Position numbers and translations under genes: made by a program. Positions 33,386 through 43,013 of a stretch of 64,000 nt of DNA are shown here, one piece after another (the first letter of the stretch is position 1; the number at the start of each line of letters is the position of its first letter). The stretch is from 66-474 sp051954935 (GTDB taxonomy: Bacteria > Pseudomonadota > Gammaproteobacteria > Xanthomonadales > Rhodanobacteraceae). Under the pieces are notes generated by a model. That model saw nothing but the letters and a program-made list of their open reading frames with translations. It was not told the origin of the DNA and searched no databases. The stretch is taken from NCBI GenBank assembly GCA_051954935.1, contig JBQCHG010000055.1, positions 1 through 64,000 on the forward strand, read 5' to 3'.

Positions 33386-33982
33386 ATGGGCGAAGTCGAG
33401 ACGGATCGTGCGCTCGTCGAGCGCGTGCGCAGAGGCGATGTCCGGGCGTTCGATCTGCTGGTGCGCAAGTACCGGCACAAGATCCTCGGACTGATCTCCC
33501 GCTACGTGCACGACTGGAGCGAATGCGAGGACGTGGCGCAGGAAGCGTTCGTGCGCGCCTGGCGCGCGCTGCCCGCATTCCGTGGCGAGAGCGCGTTCTA
33601 CACGTGGATGTACAAGATCGCCGTGAACACAGCCAAGAACCATCTGGTCGCCCAGGGCCGACGTCCCCCGGCCGATGACCTGGACGCGGATACCGCAGTG
33701 CAGATCGATGCCGGCGCGCGGCTGCGCGATGAGGCCACGCCCGAGCGCGAACTGGCCCGCCGGGAAATTGAACGAACCGTGTTCGAGACGGTCGAAGCGT
33801 TGCCGGAGGAACTGCGCGTGGCGATCACGCTCCGCGAAGTGGATGGCCTGTCCTACGAGGAAATCGCCGAAAGGATGGGTTGCCCGATCGGCACCGTGCG
33901 CTCGCGGATCTTCCGCGCCCGCGAAGCCATAGACATCCAGTTGCGTCCGCTGCTCTCGGCGGAAGAAGATAAGGAACGATGA
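33386..33982 (+). CDS. rpoE: RNA polymerase sigma factor RpoE (sigma-E / AlgU)
   Basis: A 198-residue ECF sigma factor for envelope stress. Region 2 contains LLVRKYRHKILGLISRY and the -10-binding helix DWSECEDVAQEAFVRAW. Region 4 contains LPEELRVAITLREVDGLSYEEIAERMGCPIGTVRSRIFRARE, described here in outline. The start at 33386 follows GGAG about 10 bases upstream. It has its own GAACTT promoter. The rseA start overlaps its stop by ATGA, as expected for a sigma/anti-sigma pair. Confidence 0.95.
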   Translation: MGEVETDRALVERVRRGDVRAFDLLVRKYRHKILGLISRYVHDWSECEDVAQEAFVRAWRALPAFRGESAFYTWMYKIAVNTAKNHLVAQGRRPPADDLDADTAVQIDAGARLRDEATPERELARREIERTVFETVEALPEELRVAITLREVDGLSYEEIAERMGCPIGTVRSRIFRAREAIDIQLRPLLSAEEDKER

Positions 33983-34677
33983 CCATGGATCCGACCAGCC
34001 TTGATGAGTTGTCCGCCCTGATGGACGGCGAGCTCGGTACGGAACCCGCGCGCTTTCTGCTGCGCAGGATGGAACACGACCCCGAACTGGCGCGTACCTG
34101 GTCGCGCTGGCATCTGATCCGCGCCTGCCTCAATGGCGAGCGCGAGGTCGCGCATGCCGATCCCGTGCGCCTTGCGGGTGCCGGATCGAACGATGAGGAA
34201 GTCTTTTCCGCGCGCGTATTGCAAGCCGCGCGGGCGCGTCCGCAAACGCGCCGCCACTGGGCGCGGTACATCGGCGGCGGGGCGATCGCTGCCAGCGTCG
34301 CGGCCGCGGCGTTGATTCTTTCGGTTCCCCAGGCGACTTCCACCGACACCATCCTTGCGTCTGCGCCGGAACCCGCAACGGCTGCAGCGGCGCGTACGGG
34401 CGTGGTCGCCGCGGCGCCGCCGTCCGCGAAGCGCGAAGCCGCAGCGTTGCCTTGGCTCAACAGTCGGCAGCCGATGTTCCTTGCGGCGCGCCCGGCCGCC
34501 GCGAACGGGGCGCTCGGCGGCGGGCTGCTGCAACCGGGTTACCTGCAACAGGCCGCCTATGCGCCGGATGCCGGTGCTTCGGTGCTGACGAACGAACCCG
34601 GAACTTTCGGCAGTTCGCCGTACATGATCCTGCTGGTGCCCGATCGCGGCGCCGCGGCGCAAGTACCTCAACATTGA
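33979..34677 (+). CDS. rseA: Anti-sigma-E factor RseA-like
   Basis: 232 residues. N-terminal cytoplasmic domain with the sigma-binding opening DELSALMDGELGTEPARFLL and HDPELARTWSRWHLIR, matching the RseA N-terminal fold. One membrane helix at about 97-116 (YIGGGAIAASVAAAALILSV), then a low-complexity Ala/Pro/Leu-rich periplasmic region that diverges from E. coli RseA; the DegS cleavage site cannot be located by eye. Coupled to rpoE by ATGA; an alternative ATG is two codons on. It is followed by a REP pair before degP. Confidence 0.88.
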   Translation: MTMDPTSLDELSALMDGELGTEPARFLLRRMEHDPELARTWSRWHLIRACLNGEREVAHADPVRLAGAGSNDEEVFSARVLQAARARPQTRRHWARYIGGGAIAASVAAAALILSVPQATSTDTILASAPEPATAAAARTGVVAAAPPSAKREAAALPWLNSRQPMFLAARPAAANGALGGGLLQPGYLQQAAYAPDAGASVLTNEPGTFGSSPYMILLVPDRGAAAQVPQH

Positions 34678-34750
34678 TGTAGGAGCCGGCCTGCCGGCGA
34701 CCACGGAGCGCCTGGACGGCAGCTTCGTCGCGCGCAGGCGCGCTCCCACA
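34678..34750. repeat. Inverted REP pair (BIME-like) between rseA and degP
   Basis: Starting on the base after the rseA stop, TGTAGGAGC then CGGCCTGCCGGCGAC (34678-34701). At 34727-34750 the reverse complement of TGTGGGAGC then GCGCCTGCGCGCGAC. Each unit is itself a small hairpin and the two are inverted. The unit matches the REP at 2643-2666. It could stabilise or attenuate the rpoE-rseA message relative to degP. Confidence 0.78.
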
Positions 34751-34838
34751 AGCAGATCGCTCACTGCGCGCTGACGATGCGCGCCGCACGATGTGCGGGG
34801 CGATGCTGTGAGTTTTCAAACCACCGAGGAGTCCCGTC

Positions 34839-36269
34839 ATGCTGCAACGAGCAAGGCAGACGTTTGCCGTTTTCGTCCTGCTGCTGTTCTCGACGGCCAC
34901 GCTGGCCGCCACGTCCCAGCTTCCCGATTTCACCAGCATCGTGCAGAAGTACGGTCCGGCCGTGGTGAACGTGCGTGCGCATTACGACCACGCCAGCGAG
35001 TTGAATGGCGGGCCGGATACCGGCCTTCCCGATGACCAGCAAATGCCGGACATCTTCCGCAAGTTCTTCGGCATCCCCGTTCCCCCGCAGGGTCCCGACA
35101 ATGGCGCCGAATCACTCGGTTCGGGCTTCATCATCTCGGCCGACGGCTACATCCTCACCAACAACCACGTCGTCGCGAACGCCGACAACGTGACCGTGCG
35201 CCTGTCCGACCGGCGGGAGCTGACCGCGAAAGTGGTCGGCACCGATCCGCAGTACGACATCGCGTTGTTGAAGGTGAACGCGAAAGATCTGCCGGTAGTG
35301 ACCATCGGCGATTCGCATACGCTGAAGCCGGGCCAGTGGGTGGTGGCGATCGGTTCACCCTTCGGCTTCGACCATTCGGTGACGCAGGGCATCGTCAGCG
35401 CGGTCGGGCGCAGCTTCGGCGCCGCCGACCAGCAATACGTGCCGTTCATCCAGACCGACGTGCCGATCAATCGCGGCAACTCCGGAGGTCCCCTGTTCAA
35501 CCTGGACGGACAGGTGGTCGGGATCAATTCGCAGATTTTCTCCAGCACCGGCGGATATCAGGGCATCTCGTTCTCGATCCCGATCGACATCGCGATGAAC
35601 GCGGTGCAGCAGCTCAAGACCAAGGGTTACGTCACCCGCGGCATGATCGGCGTGCAGATCCAGGACGTCACCGCCCAGATCGCCAAGGCGCAAAACCTCA
35701 AGCTGCCCAGCCCGCGGGGTGCTTTGGTGGCGAGCGTCACGCCCGGGAGTGGCGCGGAGAAGGCCGGTATCGAGGTAGGAGACGTGATCCTCGCCTACGA
35801 CGGCCATCCGGTGGATACCGCGGCCGACCTGCCGCCGATGGTCGGCGCTACCACGCCCGGTTCGGAAGCCACGCTGCAGATTTCCCGTGACGGCAAGCTG
35901 ATGAACGTCAAGGTCAAGGTCGGCGAGCTGCCGCGCGACCAGAACGGCACCAGCGTCGCCTCCAGCGGCACGCCGGAGCGGGCCGGCGGTGCGTTGGGTC
36001 TGGCGGTGCAGGCGATCACGCCGGCCATGCGCCAGCAGCTCGGGCTGAAGGACAAGGGCGGCGTGGTGATCAGCGACGTGACCGGCGCGGCCGAACAAGC
36101 CGGCCTGCAACCGGGCGACGTGATCCTGCGGGTTGGCAACCAGACGGTGGACAGCGTCGCCCAGTTCAAGGCCGCGACCGCCAGGGTGAAGCCCGGCGAT
36201 ACCGTGCTGCTGCTGGTGTCCCGCGACGGCGCAAGCCGGTTCGTGGCGATCACGGTTCCGAAGAAATAA
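34839..36269 (+). CDS. degP: Periplasmic serine endoprotease DegP/MucD
   Basis: A 476-residue HtrA protease and chaperone that degrades misfolded envelope proteins. Signal peptide with ATLAATS cleavage near residue 24. Trypsin-like domain with the triad H110 (LTNNHVV), D140 (QYDIALLK) and S215 (GNSGGPLF). Two PDZ domains: about 255-345 (GVQIQDVT, GALVASVTPGSGAEKAG) and 375-470 (VVISDVTGAAEQAGLQPGDVIL). Start after GAGGAG 6 bases upstream. Its position after rpoE-rseA is that of mucD in pseudomonads and xanthomonads, linking it to the sigma-E response. Confidence 0.93.
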   Translation: MLQRARQTFAVFVLLLFSTATLAATSQLPDFTSIVQKYGPAVVNVRAHYDHASELNGGPDTGLPDDQQMPDIFRKFFGIPVPPQGPDNGAESLGSGFIISADGYILTNNHVVANADNVTVRLSDRRELTAKVVGTDPQYDIALLKVNAKDLPVVTIGDSHTLKPGQWVVAIGSPFGFDHSVTQGIVSAVGRSFGAADQQYVPFIQTDVPINRGNSGGPLFNLDGQVVGINSQIFSSTGGYQGISFSIPIDIAMNAVQQLKTKGYVTRGMIGVQIQDVTAQIAKAQNLKLPSPRGALVASVTPGSGAEKAGIEVGDVILAYDGHPVDTAADLPPMVGATTPGSEATLQISRDGKLMNVKVKVGELPRDQNGTSVASSGTPERAGGALGLAVQAITPAMRQQLGLKDKGGVVISDVTGAAEQAGLQPGDVILRVGNQTVDSVAQFKAATARVKPGDTVLLLVSRDGASRFVAITVPKK

Positions 36270-36285
36270 GCGCCCCTCATTCGAG

Positions 36286-36315
36286 CGAGCCGACGCCGCT
36301 GCGCGGCGCGGCTCG
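36286..36315 (+). terminator. Putative degP terminator
   Basis: CGAGCCGACGCCGC and GCGGCGCGGCTCG form a 13-bp stem with one bulge, closed by a short loop. It is followed by ATTCGGTTAT, a weak T-tract. Confidence 0.5.
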
Positions 36316-36331
36316 ATTCGGTTATCGCATA

Positions 36332-36372
36332 CACGCGGGCTCCTGCAAGGGGTCCTTGCAGGAGCCCGCGTG
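36332..36372. repeat. Perfect 19-bp hairpin before lepA
   Basis: CACGCGGGCTCCTGCAAGG, loop GGT, and its exact inverse (CCTTGCAGGAGC, then CCGCGTG). It lies 62 bases before the lepA start. The arms contain the TGCAGGAGC word of the REP family, so it looks like two REP units fused back to back. On RNA it would be extremely stable. GATAAT at 36391-36396, a possible lepA -10, lies just downstream. Confidence 0.85.
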
Positions 36373-36433
36373 CAGGCAACCGCGACATGCGATAATTGCC
36401 CGTTTGCGCCGCCCGGCGCCGGTGTTCGCGCCT

Positions 36434-38224
<1,791 letters not shown>

Positions 38225-38329
38225 AAGCCCGTCACGCCCAGTTTTTGCCCTTTGAATCAAAGGGTTGGGTCGAAGTTGTGCAACGATTTCGATGGGAGTT
38301 GCGGGGGTGTCGGGCGCCTCACGGTTGAG

Positions 38330-38356
38330 TGCGCACCGGCATATGCGCACCGGCAT
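38330..38356 (+). repeat. Short tandem repeat before lepB
   Basis: TGCGCACCGGCAT occurs twice (38330-38342 and 38344-38356), one base apart, just before the lepB ribosome site AAGGAG. It may be a replication-slippage duplication. Confidence 0.7.
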
Positions 38357-38376
38357 TCAATTTGAGAAGGAGCGGC

Positions 38377-39240
38377 ATGGTGAACAAAGACACCTGGGGA
38401 ATGATCCTGCTGGTCGCCGTGGTCGGAGTGAGCCTGTACTTCTGGTACGTGACTTCCGACTTCGCGCTGGCGCTGGTGCTGATGACCGGCGCCTTCGCGC
38501 TGATCTGGCTGGTCGACTGGCTGGGATTCCGCGCGCGCCGCATCGAGCGCGCGGTCGCCGAGGGCAAGCGGCCGGTCGAGCCGATGCTGGTGGATTACGC
38601 CCGCTCCTTCTTCCCGGTGATCCTCGCGGTGCTGCTGTTCCGCACCTTCCTGGTCGAACCGTTCCGGATTCCGTCGGGTTCCATGATGCCGACCCTGCTG
38701 GTAGGTGATTTCGTTCTGGTGAACAAGTTCGCCTATGGCCTGCGCCTGCCGGTTACCGACACCAAGGTCGTCGACATCGGCGAGCCGCATCGTGGGGACA
38801 TCGCGGTGTTCAAGTACCCGCCGAATCCGAAAGAGGATTACATCAAGCGCATCATCGGCCTGCCGGGCGACACCATCAGCGTACGCGACGAGCAGGTGTT
38901 CGTGAACGGCAAGCCGCTGCCGCAGAGTTACCTGGGTCCGATCACCGACACCGATGCGGAGAGCGTCAGGACGGCCCAGGCCGGCGGCATCGAGCGCACC
39001 GAGAAGATCGGCGGCGTCAGTCACCGGATCATCATCCTGCCGCCGTTCATGCGCGATCCGCACACCGAAGGCACCTGGGTGGTGCCCAAGGGGTATTACT
39101 TCGCGATGGGCGACAACCGCGACAACAGTTCCGACAGCCGCTTCTGGGGGCCGGTGCCGGAATCCGATCTGCGCGGCAAGGCTTTCCTCATCTGGTTCAG
39201 CCTGGCGGATTTGAAACGCATCGGCACGATTCTCCACTGA
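38377..39240 (+). CDS. lepB: Signal peptidase I
   Basis: A 287-residue inner-membrane enzyme that removes signal peptides from Sec and Tat exported proteins. Two hydrophobic segments at about 8-28 and 30-48 precede the periplasmic catalytic domain. Catalytic Ser102 is in RIPSGSMMPTL and Lys157 in DYIKRIIGLPGD; the C-terminal box GDNRDNSSDSRFWG is complete. The ATG at 38377 has AAGGAG 6 bases upstream. An upstream in-frame ATG lies in the tandem repeat. Second gene of the lepA operon. Confidence 0.95.
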   Translation: MVNKDTWGMILLVAVVGVSLYFWYVTSDFALALVLMTGAFALIWLVDWLGFRARRIERAVAEGKRPVEPMLVDYARSFFPVILAVLLFRTFLVEPFRIPSGSMMPTLLVGDFVLVNKFAYGLRLPVTDTKVVDIGEPHRGDIAVFKYPPNPKEDYIKRIIGLPGDTISVRDEQVFVNGKPLPQSYLGPITDTDAESVRTAQAGGIERTEKIGGVSHRIIILPPFMRDPHTEGTWVVPKGYYFAMGDNRDNSSDSRFWGPVPESDLRGKAFLIWFSLADLKRIGTILH

Positions 39241-39362
39241 GCAGGCTGCAGGGCAGGGGCGCAGCGGCGCATCCCGCTGCCGCCGAATGCGCACTCGCCC
39301 CCATTCCACCGCGAAAACGAACTGCTAGACTCGCGCCGACAGTTTCGTTGCGGGGGCATCCC

Positions 39363-39743
39363 ATGAAAAAGCAGCAAGGCATCACCCTGATCGGTTTCGT
39401 CTTCGTCCTGATCATCGCCGCCTTCTTCGCCTATGCGGCCATGAAGCTCGTGCCGGCCTATACCGAATACATGGGCGTGGTGAAAGCGATGAAGGCGGTG
39501 GCGTCGGAACCCGACCTGGCCACCAAGACTCCGCTGGAAATCCAGAGGGAGCTTGCCTTCAAGGGCAGTTTCCAGTACGTGGACGACAGTACATTTTCGC
39601 CGCAGAACCTCCGCATCAAGAACGGGCCGGGCGGCGGCACGATGGAAATCAAGTACGACAAGGACATCCCGTTCCTGTACAACATTGATTTCCTGCTGCA
39701 CTTCGAAAAGACCGTGCCATTGAGCGGCGCCACCGGCGCGTGA
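39363..39743 (+). CDS. DUF4845 membrane protein
   Basis: 126 residues. Begins like a pilin-type segment (MKKQQGITLIGFVFVLIIAAFFAYAAMKLVPAY), one membrane helix with most of the protein outside the cytoplasm: VVKAMKAVASEPDL and MEIKYDKDIPFLYNIDFLLHF. DUF4845 proteins are found in this exact position between lepB and rnc in gamma-proteobacteria. Function unknown. The rnc GTG overlaps its stop (GTGA). Confidence 0.88.
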   Translation: MKKQQGITLIGFVFVLIIAAFFAYAAMKLVPAYTEYMGVVKAMKAVASEPDLATKTPLEIQRELAFKGSFQYVDDSTFSPQNLRIKNGPGGGTMEIKYDKDIPFLYNIDFLLHFEKTVPLSGATGA

Positions 39744-40396
39744 AGCTCGGGTACGGCTTCCGTGACGGGCAACTGTTGCGCCTGGCGCTGACGCATCGCA
39801 GCGCCGGCCGGCCCAACAATGAACGGCTGGAGTTCCTGGGCGACGCGCTGGTCAACTTGGTCGTCGCCGAAATGCTGTACGAAGCGCATCCACGCGCCGA
39901 CGAGGGCGAGCTGTCGCGTTTGCGCGCGCACCTGGTCAGCGGTCCGGCGCTGGCCGAACGCGCCCGCGGGATTGGCTTGGGCGACGACCTGCTGCTCGGC
40001 CCGGGCGAGTTGAAGAGCGGCGGTTTCCGCCGCGATTCGATCCTGGCCGATGCCTTCGAGGCCTTGATCGCGGCGGTGTACCTGGACGGTGGCTTCGATG
40101 CCTGCCGCGCGCTGCTGCGCGAAATGTTTGCCGAGGCGGTGAGCCTCGGCGAGCCGGCGCAGAAGGATGCCAAGACGCGCCTGCAGGAATGGCTGCAGGC
40201 GCAGGGCTACCCGCTGCCGCATTACGAATTGCTGGCCACGCACGGCGAGGAGCACGCGCGCACCTTCGACGTGGCCTGCGTGCTGAGCGAACCAGAGCCG
40301 GCGCGTTTCGAAGGCAGCGGCAGCAGCCGGCGAGCGGCGGAACAAGTCGCCGCCGAATCGGCGCTGGATGCATTGGTGGGCTCGGGCGGCGCCTAG
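39740..40396 (+). CDS. rnc: Ribonuclease III
   Basis: A 218-residue double-stranded RNA endonuclease processing rRNA precursors and mRNA. Catalytic domain with the signature NERLEFLGDA near residues 27-36 and the second acidic pair in DSILADAFEALIAAVYLDGG. dsRNA-binding domain from about 145 (DAKTRLQEWLQAQGYPLPHYEL, EQVAAESALDAL). GTG start inside a GTGA overlap with the DUF4845 gene, so translation is coupled. Followed by a mosaic repeat before era, breaking the usual rnc-era overlap. Confidence 0.95.
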   Translation: MKLGYGFRDGQLLRLALTHRSAGRPNNERLEFLGDALVNLVVAEMLYEAHPRADEGELSRLRAHLVSGPALAERARGIGLGDDLLLGPGELKSGGFRRDSILADAFEALIAAVYLDGGFDACRALLREMFAEAVSLGEPAQKDAKTRLQEWLQAQGYPLPHYELLATHGEEHARTFDVACVLSEPEPARFEGSGSSRRAAEQVAAESALDALVGSGGA

Positions 40397-40400
40397 GGGG

Positions 40401-40591
40401 AGTGGCTTCAAAGCTGTTGCGCTCGGCCTGATTCAAGACAACGTGTCGCGCGCCGGCGGTGCTCGGATCAGGCCCGGTACATGGATGTACCGCTTTGGGG
40501 CCAAGGAATGCTCATGTACTGGCGTGTACACTCCGCTTCCTGCGCTCCGGCGACGCGCACCTGCCTTCGCTCGCTACGCTTTGAAGCCACT
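40401..40591 (-). repeat. Mosaic intergenic repeat, copy B
   Basis: Bounded by perfect 14-bp inverted ends AGTGGCTTCAAAGC (40401-40414) and its inverse at 40578-40591. The minus strand carries the same head, middle and tail blocks as 59-205. Copy B has the palindrome GGTACAT-GG-ATGTACC (40475-40492) and an extra segment between middle and tail. It fills almost all of the rnc-era gap and ends 4 bases before the era start. Confidence 0.75.
40475..40492. repeat. CATCCATG-core palindrome in copy B
   Basis: CGGTACAT-GG-ATGTACCG; on the other strand the core is CATCCATG. A perfect 8-bp stem, same design as at 79, 3615 and 30087. Confidence 0.7.
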
Positions 40592-40595
40592 TCCA

Positions 40596-41495
40596 ATGTC
40601 CCTTGAAGACACCCCACGCTGCGGCCTGGTCGCCATCGTCGGCCGGCCGAACGTCGGCAAATCCACGCTGCTCAATGCACTGGTCGGCGAACGCCTCTCC
40701 ATCGTGACGCCGCGTCCGCATACCACGCGCCATCGCATCCTCGGCGTGGTCACGCGCCCGGGCGGTCAGATCCTCTATCTCGACACGCCCGGCATGCACC
40801 GGCAGGCGAAGCGCGCAATGAACCGCAGCATCAATCGGGCGGTGCACGCGGCGGTGGCGGAGGCAGATCTCGTGGTGCAGGTGATCGAGGCTGGGCGCTG
40901 GAATGAGGAAGACCAGAGCGTCTATGCCGCGCTCGTCGAACGCGAAATCCCGCGGCTGCTTGCGCTCAACAAGCTCGACCGCGTGCGCGAGAAATCCGCG
41001 CTGCTGCCGTTCGTGGGGCAGGTGTGCGCCCAACACGCATTCGATGAGGTGTTCTGGCTGAGCGCGCAGCGCAGCGAAGGCATCGCGGATCTTGAAAAAG
41101 GCATCCTGGAGCGGCTGCCGCAACGCGAACCGGTCTTCGATCCCGACACCTTCACCGATCGCAGCGAACGGTTCCTCTGCGCAGAATTGATCCGCGAACA
41201 ACTGATGCGGCAGCTCGGCGAGGAATTGCCGTATGCGACCACGGTCGAAATCGAGTCCTTCAGGGATCGCGAGGATGGCCTTGCCGAGATCGCCGCTGTG
41301 ATCTGGGTGGAACGCGAGGGCCAGAAGGCGATCGTGATCGGCGCCGGCGGCGAACGGCTCAAGAAGATCGGCAGTGCCGCGCGACGCGGCATCGAGAAAC
41401 TGCTGGACCGCCGAGCGTTCCTGCGCCTGTGGGTGAAAGTGCGCGAAGGCTGGTCCGATGACGAAGCAGCGTTGAAGCGGTTCGGCTACGAGTGA
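40596..41495 (+). CDS. era: GTPase Era
   Basis: A 299-residue GTPase for 16S rRNA maturation and 30S assembly. Starts MSLEDTPRCGLVAIVGRPNV; G1 is GRPNVGKS, G2 in PRPHTTRHRILG, G3 DTPGMH, G4 NKLDRV. C-terminal KH domain includes VIVIGAGGERLKKIGSAARRGIEKL in outline. The ATG at 40596 matches the family start; longer readings would translate the mosaic repeat. No obvious ribosome site because the repeat abuts the start. Followed by recO 7 bases later. Confidence 0.95.
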   Translation: MSLEDTPRCGLVAIVGRPNVGKSTLLNALVGERLSIVTPRPHTTRHRILGVVTRPGGQILYLDTPGMHRQAKRAMNRSINRAVHAAVAEADLVVQVIEAGRWNEEDQSVYAALVEREIPRLLALNKLDRVREKSALLPFVGQVCAQHAFDEVFWLSAQRSEGIADLEKGILERLPQREPVFDPDTFTDRSERFLCAELIREQLMRQLGEELPYATTVEIESFRDREDGLAEIAAVIWVEREGQKAIVIGAGGERLKKIGSAARRGIEKLLDRRAFLRLWVKVREGWSDDEAALKRFGYE

Positions 41496-41502
41496 GCGCG
41501 CG

Positions 41503-42216
41503 ATGCGCGTCGAATCGCAACCTGCCTACGTCCTGCACGCGCGCGCCTGGCGTGAAACCAGCCTGTTGCTTGAGGTGTTCAGCCGCGACCACGGTCGCGT
41601 CGGTCTGCTCGCGCGCGGAGTGCGCAGCGCGCGGGCCCGGGTCACGCGCTCGACGCTGGAACCATTCCAGCTTTTGAGCGCGGACTGGGCAGGAACCGGC
41701 GAACTGCCGAACCTGCGCGCGGCCGAAGCGGTGGGAGCACCGCGGCGCTTGGTGGACGATGCGTTGTTGTCCGGGCTGTACGTCAATGAGTTGCTGGTGC
41801 GGCTGACTGCGCGCGCCGATCCGCATCCGGCGTTGTTCGCGCGCTACGTCGGGTTGCTCGAAGAACTCGCCGCGACCGATTCGCTTGCCTGGACGCTGCG
41901 GCGCTTCGAACGCGATCTGCTGAGCGAACTCGGCTACGGGTTGCAGTTGGAGTATGAGAGCGAGAGCGGTGAGCCGCTGCGCGCGGACGCCGAATACACA
42001 TACGTTCCTGAACTCGGTCCGGTGCCGGCGCATTCGCGGCAACACGGCGCGACGGCTAAAGGCTCGGCGCTGCTGGCGCTGCACGAAGGCGTGAAACCCG
42101 CGCATGACGACCTCGCCGCGCTGCGCCGCGTGTTACGCGCGGTGATCGCTTCACATGTCGGCGAGCAGGGCCTGCGCGCGTGGCGGGTACTGGGTGGCGC
42201 AATGCGCGGAGCTTGA
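41503..42216 (+). CDS. recO: DNA repair protein RecO
   Basis: A 237-residue RecF-pathway protein that loads RecA on SSB-coated DNA and anneals strands. N-terminal OB-fold: AYVLHARAWRETSLLLEVFSRDHGRVGLLARG. Helical C-terminal part contains ELLVRLTARADPHPALFARY and LRRFERDLLSELGYG. The Cys4 zinc site of some RecO proteins is absent, as in many gamma-proteobacteria. Last gene of the lepA operon, convergent with the REC-Hpt gene 22 bases away. Confidence 0.92.
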   Translation: MRVESQPAYVLHARAWRETSLLLEVFSRDHGRVGLLARGVRSARARVTRSTLEPFQLLSADWAGTGELPNLRAAEAVGAPRRLVDDALLSGLYVNELLVRLTARADPHPALFARYVGLLEELAATDSLAWTLRRFERDLLSELGYGLQLEYESESGEPLRADAEYTYVPELGPVPAHSRQHGATAKGSALLALHEGVKPAHDDLAALRRVLRAVIASHVGEQGLRAWRVLGGAMRGA

Positions 42217-42238
42217 GTCGATCCCGCGGGAGAACAGC

Positions 42239-42964
42239 TCAACGCCTCAAAGCCTCGCGCGTCAACTCCAGGGCGCGCTGGAATTCCGTGCGGCTTACTT
42301 CGACGCGTGCTGGTTCGGCTTGGCGCAGCGCGGTTGAAAGATTGTCCGCGGCGGATTGCAGCACGAGCGCCCCGCAGAATCCGCATGCCGCGCGCAGGCG
42401 ATGCAGGCGAGAGGCCAGCGCGAAGTCATCGGCTCTCAATTGGATCCATTCGCTCGCCAGCGTATCCAGCTCGCGCGCGAACAATCCGCGCAATGCCGTC
42501 AGCGCTTCTGCGTTCCCGCTGGCGCGCATGCCTGCTCCATCGTCCAGCGGCGAAATGTGGTCGCCCAAATTTTGCGCGCAACCGATGCCGAGCTGGCGCA
42601 AGGCTTCGCGCAGGTGCGCGACATCCAGCGGCTTGGCGAGCACCCGCGCAAATCCGGCTTCGCGCAAGCAAGCGTGGACCGCCGGATCGGGTTCGGCGGT
42701 GGTGGCGATCGCAATGGCCGTGCGTGATGCGGCTACCGCATCGGCACGCAGGGCGCGCAACACCGCATCGCCGTCCAGCCCTGGCAAATGGTGATCGAGC
42801 ATCAGCAGATCGAAGTGGTGCCCACCCGCCGCCTTCAACGCGGCCTCGCCATCGGCCGCGCCTTGCACCTCGAAACCCAAGCCCCGCAAGGACTCGGCAA
42901 GAAACGCGAAGCTGACCGGGTCGTCTTCGGCAAGCAAAACAGTCGGGGTTGCAGGGTGGTCCAT
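42239..42964 (-). CDS. Response regulator with C-terminal Hpt-like domain
   Basis: About 241 residues. Receiver domain 1-125 with VLLAEDDPVS (acidic pocket), phosphosite D57 in LMLDHHLPGLDG and K111 in AKPLD. After a short linker, a four-helix Hpt-like domain contains LHRLRAACGFCGA with candidate phospho-His H188, the equivalent of HxLKGxxxxxG. So it may pass phosphate from Asp to His within one chain. No histidine kinase or DNA-binding output. The start at 42964 is chosen by the receiver; ATG 42985 is possible. Divergent from the ydbH-like gene. Confidence 0.78.
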   Translation of the reverse strand: MDHPATPTVLLAEDDPVSFAFLAESLRGLGFEVQGAADGEAALKAAGGHHFDLLMLDHHLPGLDGDAVLRALRADAVAASRTAIAIATTAEPDPAVHACLREAGFARVLAKPLDVAHLREALRQLGIGCAQNLGDHISPLDDGAGMRASGNAEALTALRGLFARELDTLASEWIQLRADDFALASRLHRLRAACGFCGALVLQSAADNLSTALRQAEPARVEVSRTEFQRALELTREALRR

Positions 42965-43013
42965 TCGGCTTGCGTTAACCGGCATTCAATCCCGATCGGC
43001 ACAATCGCTGATT

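Noticed and set aside
40368..40595. Upstream extension of era
   Set aside because: Reads through mosaic repeat copy B and overlaps rnc; the family N terminus begins at 40596.
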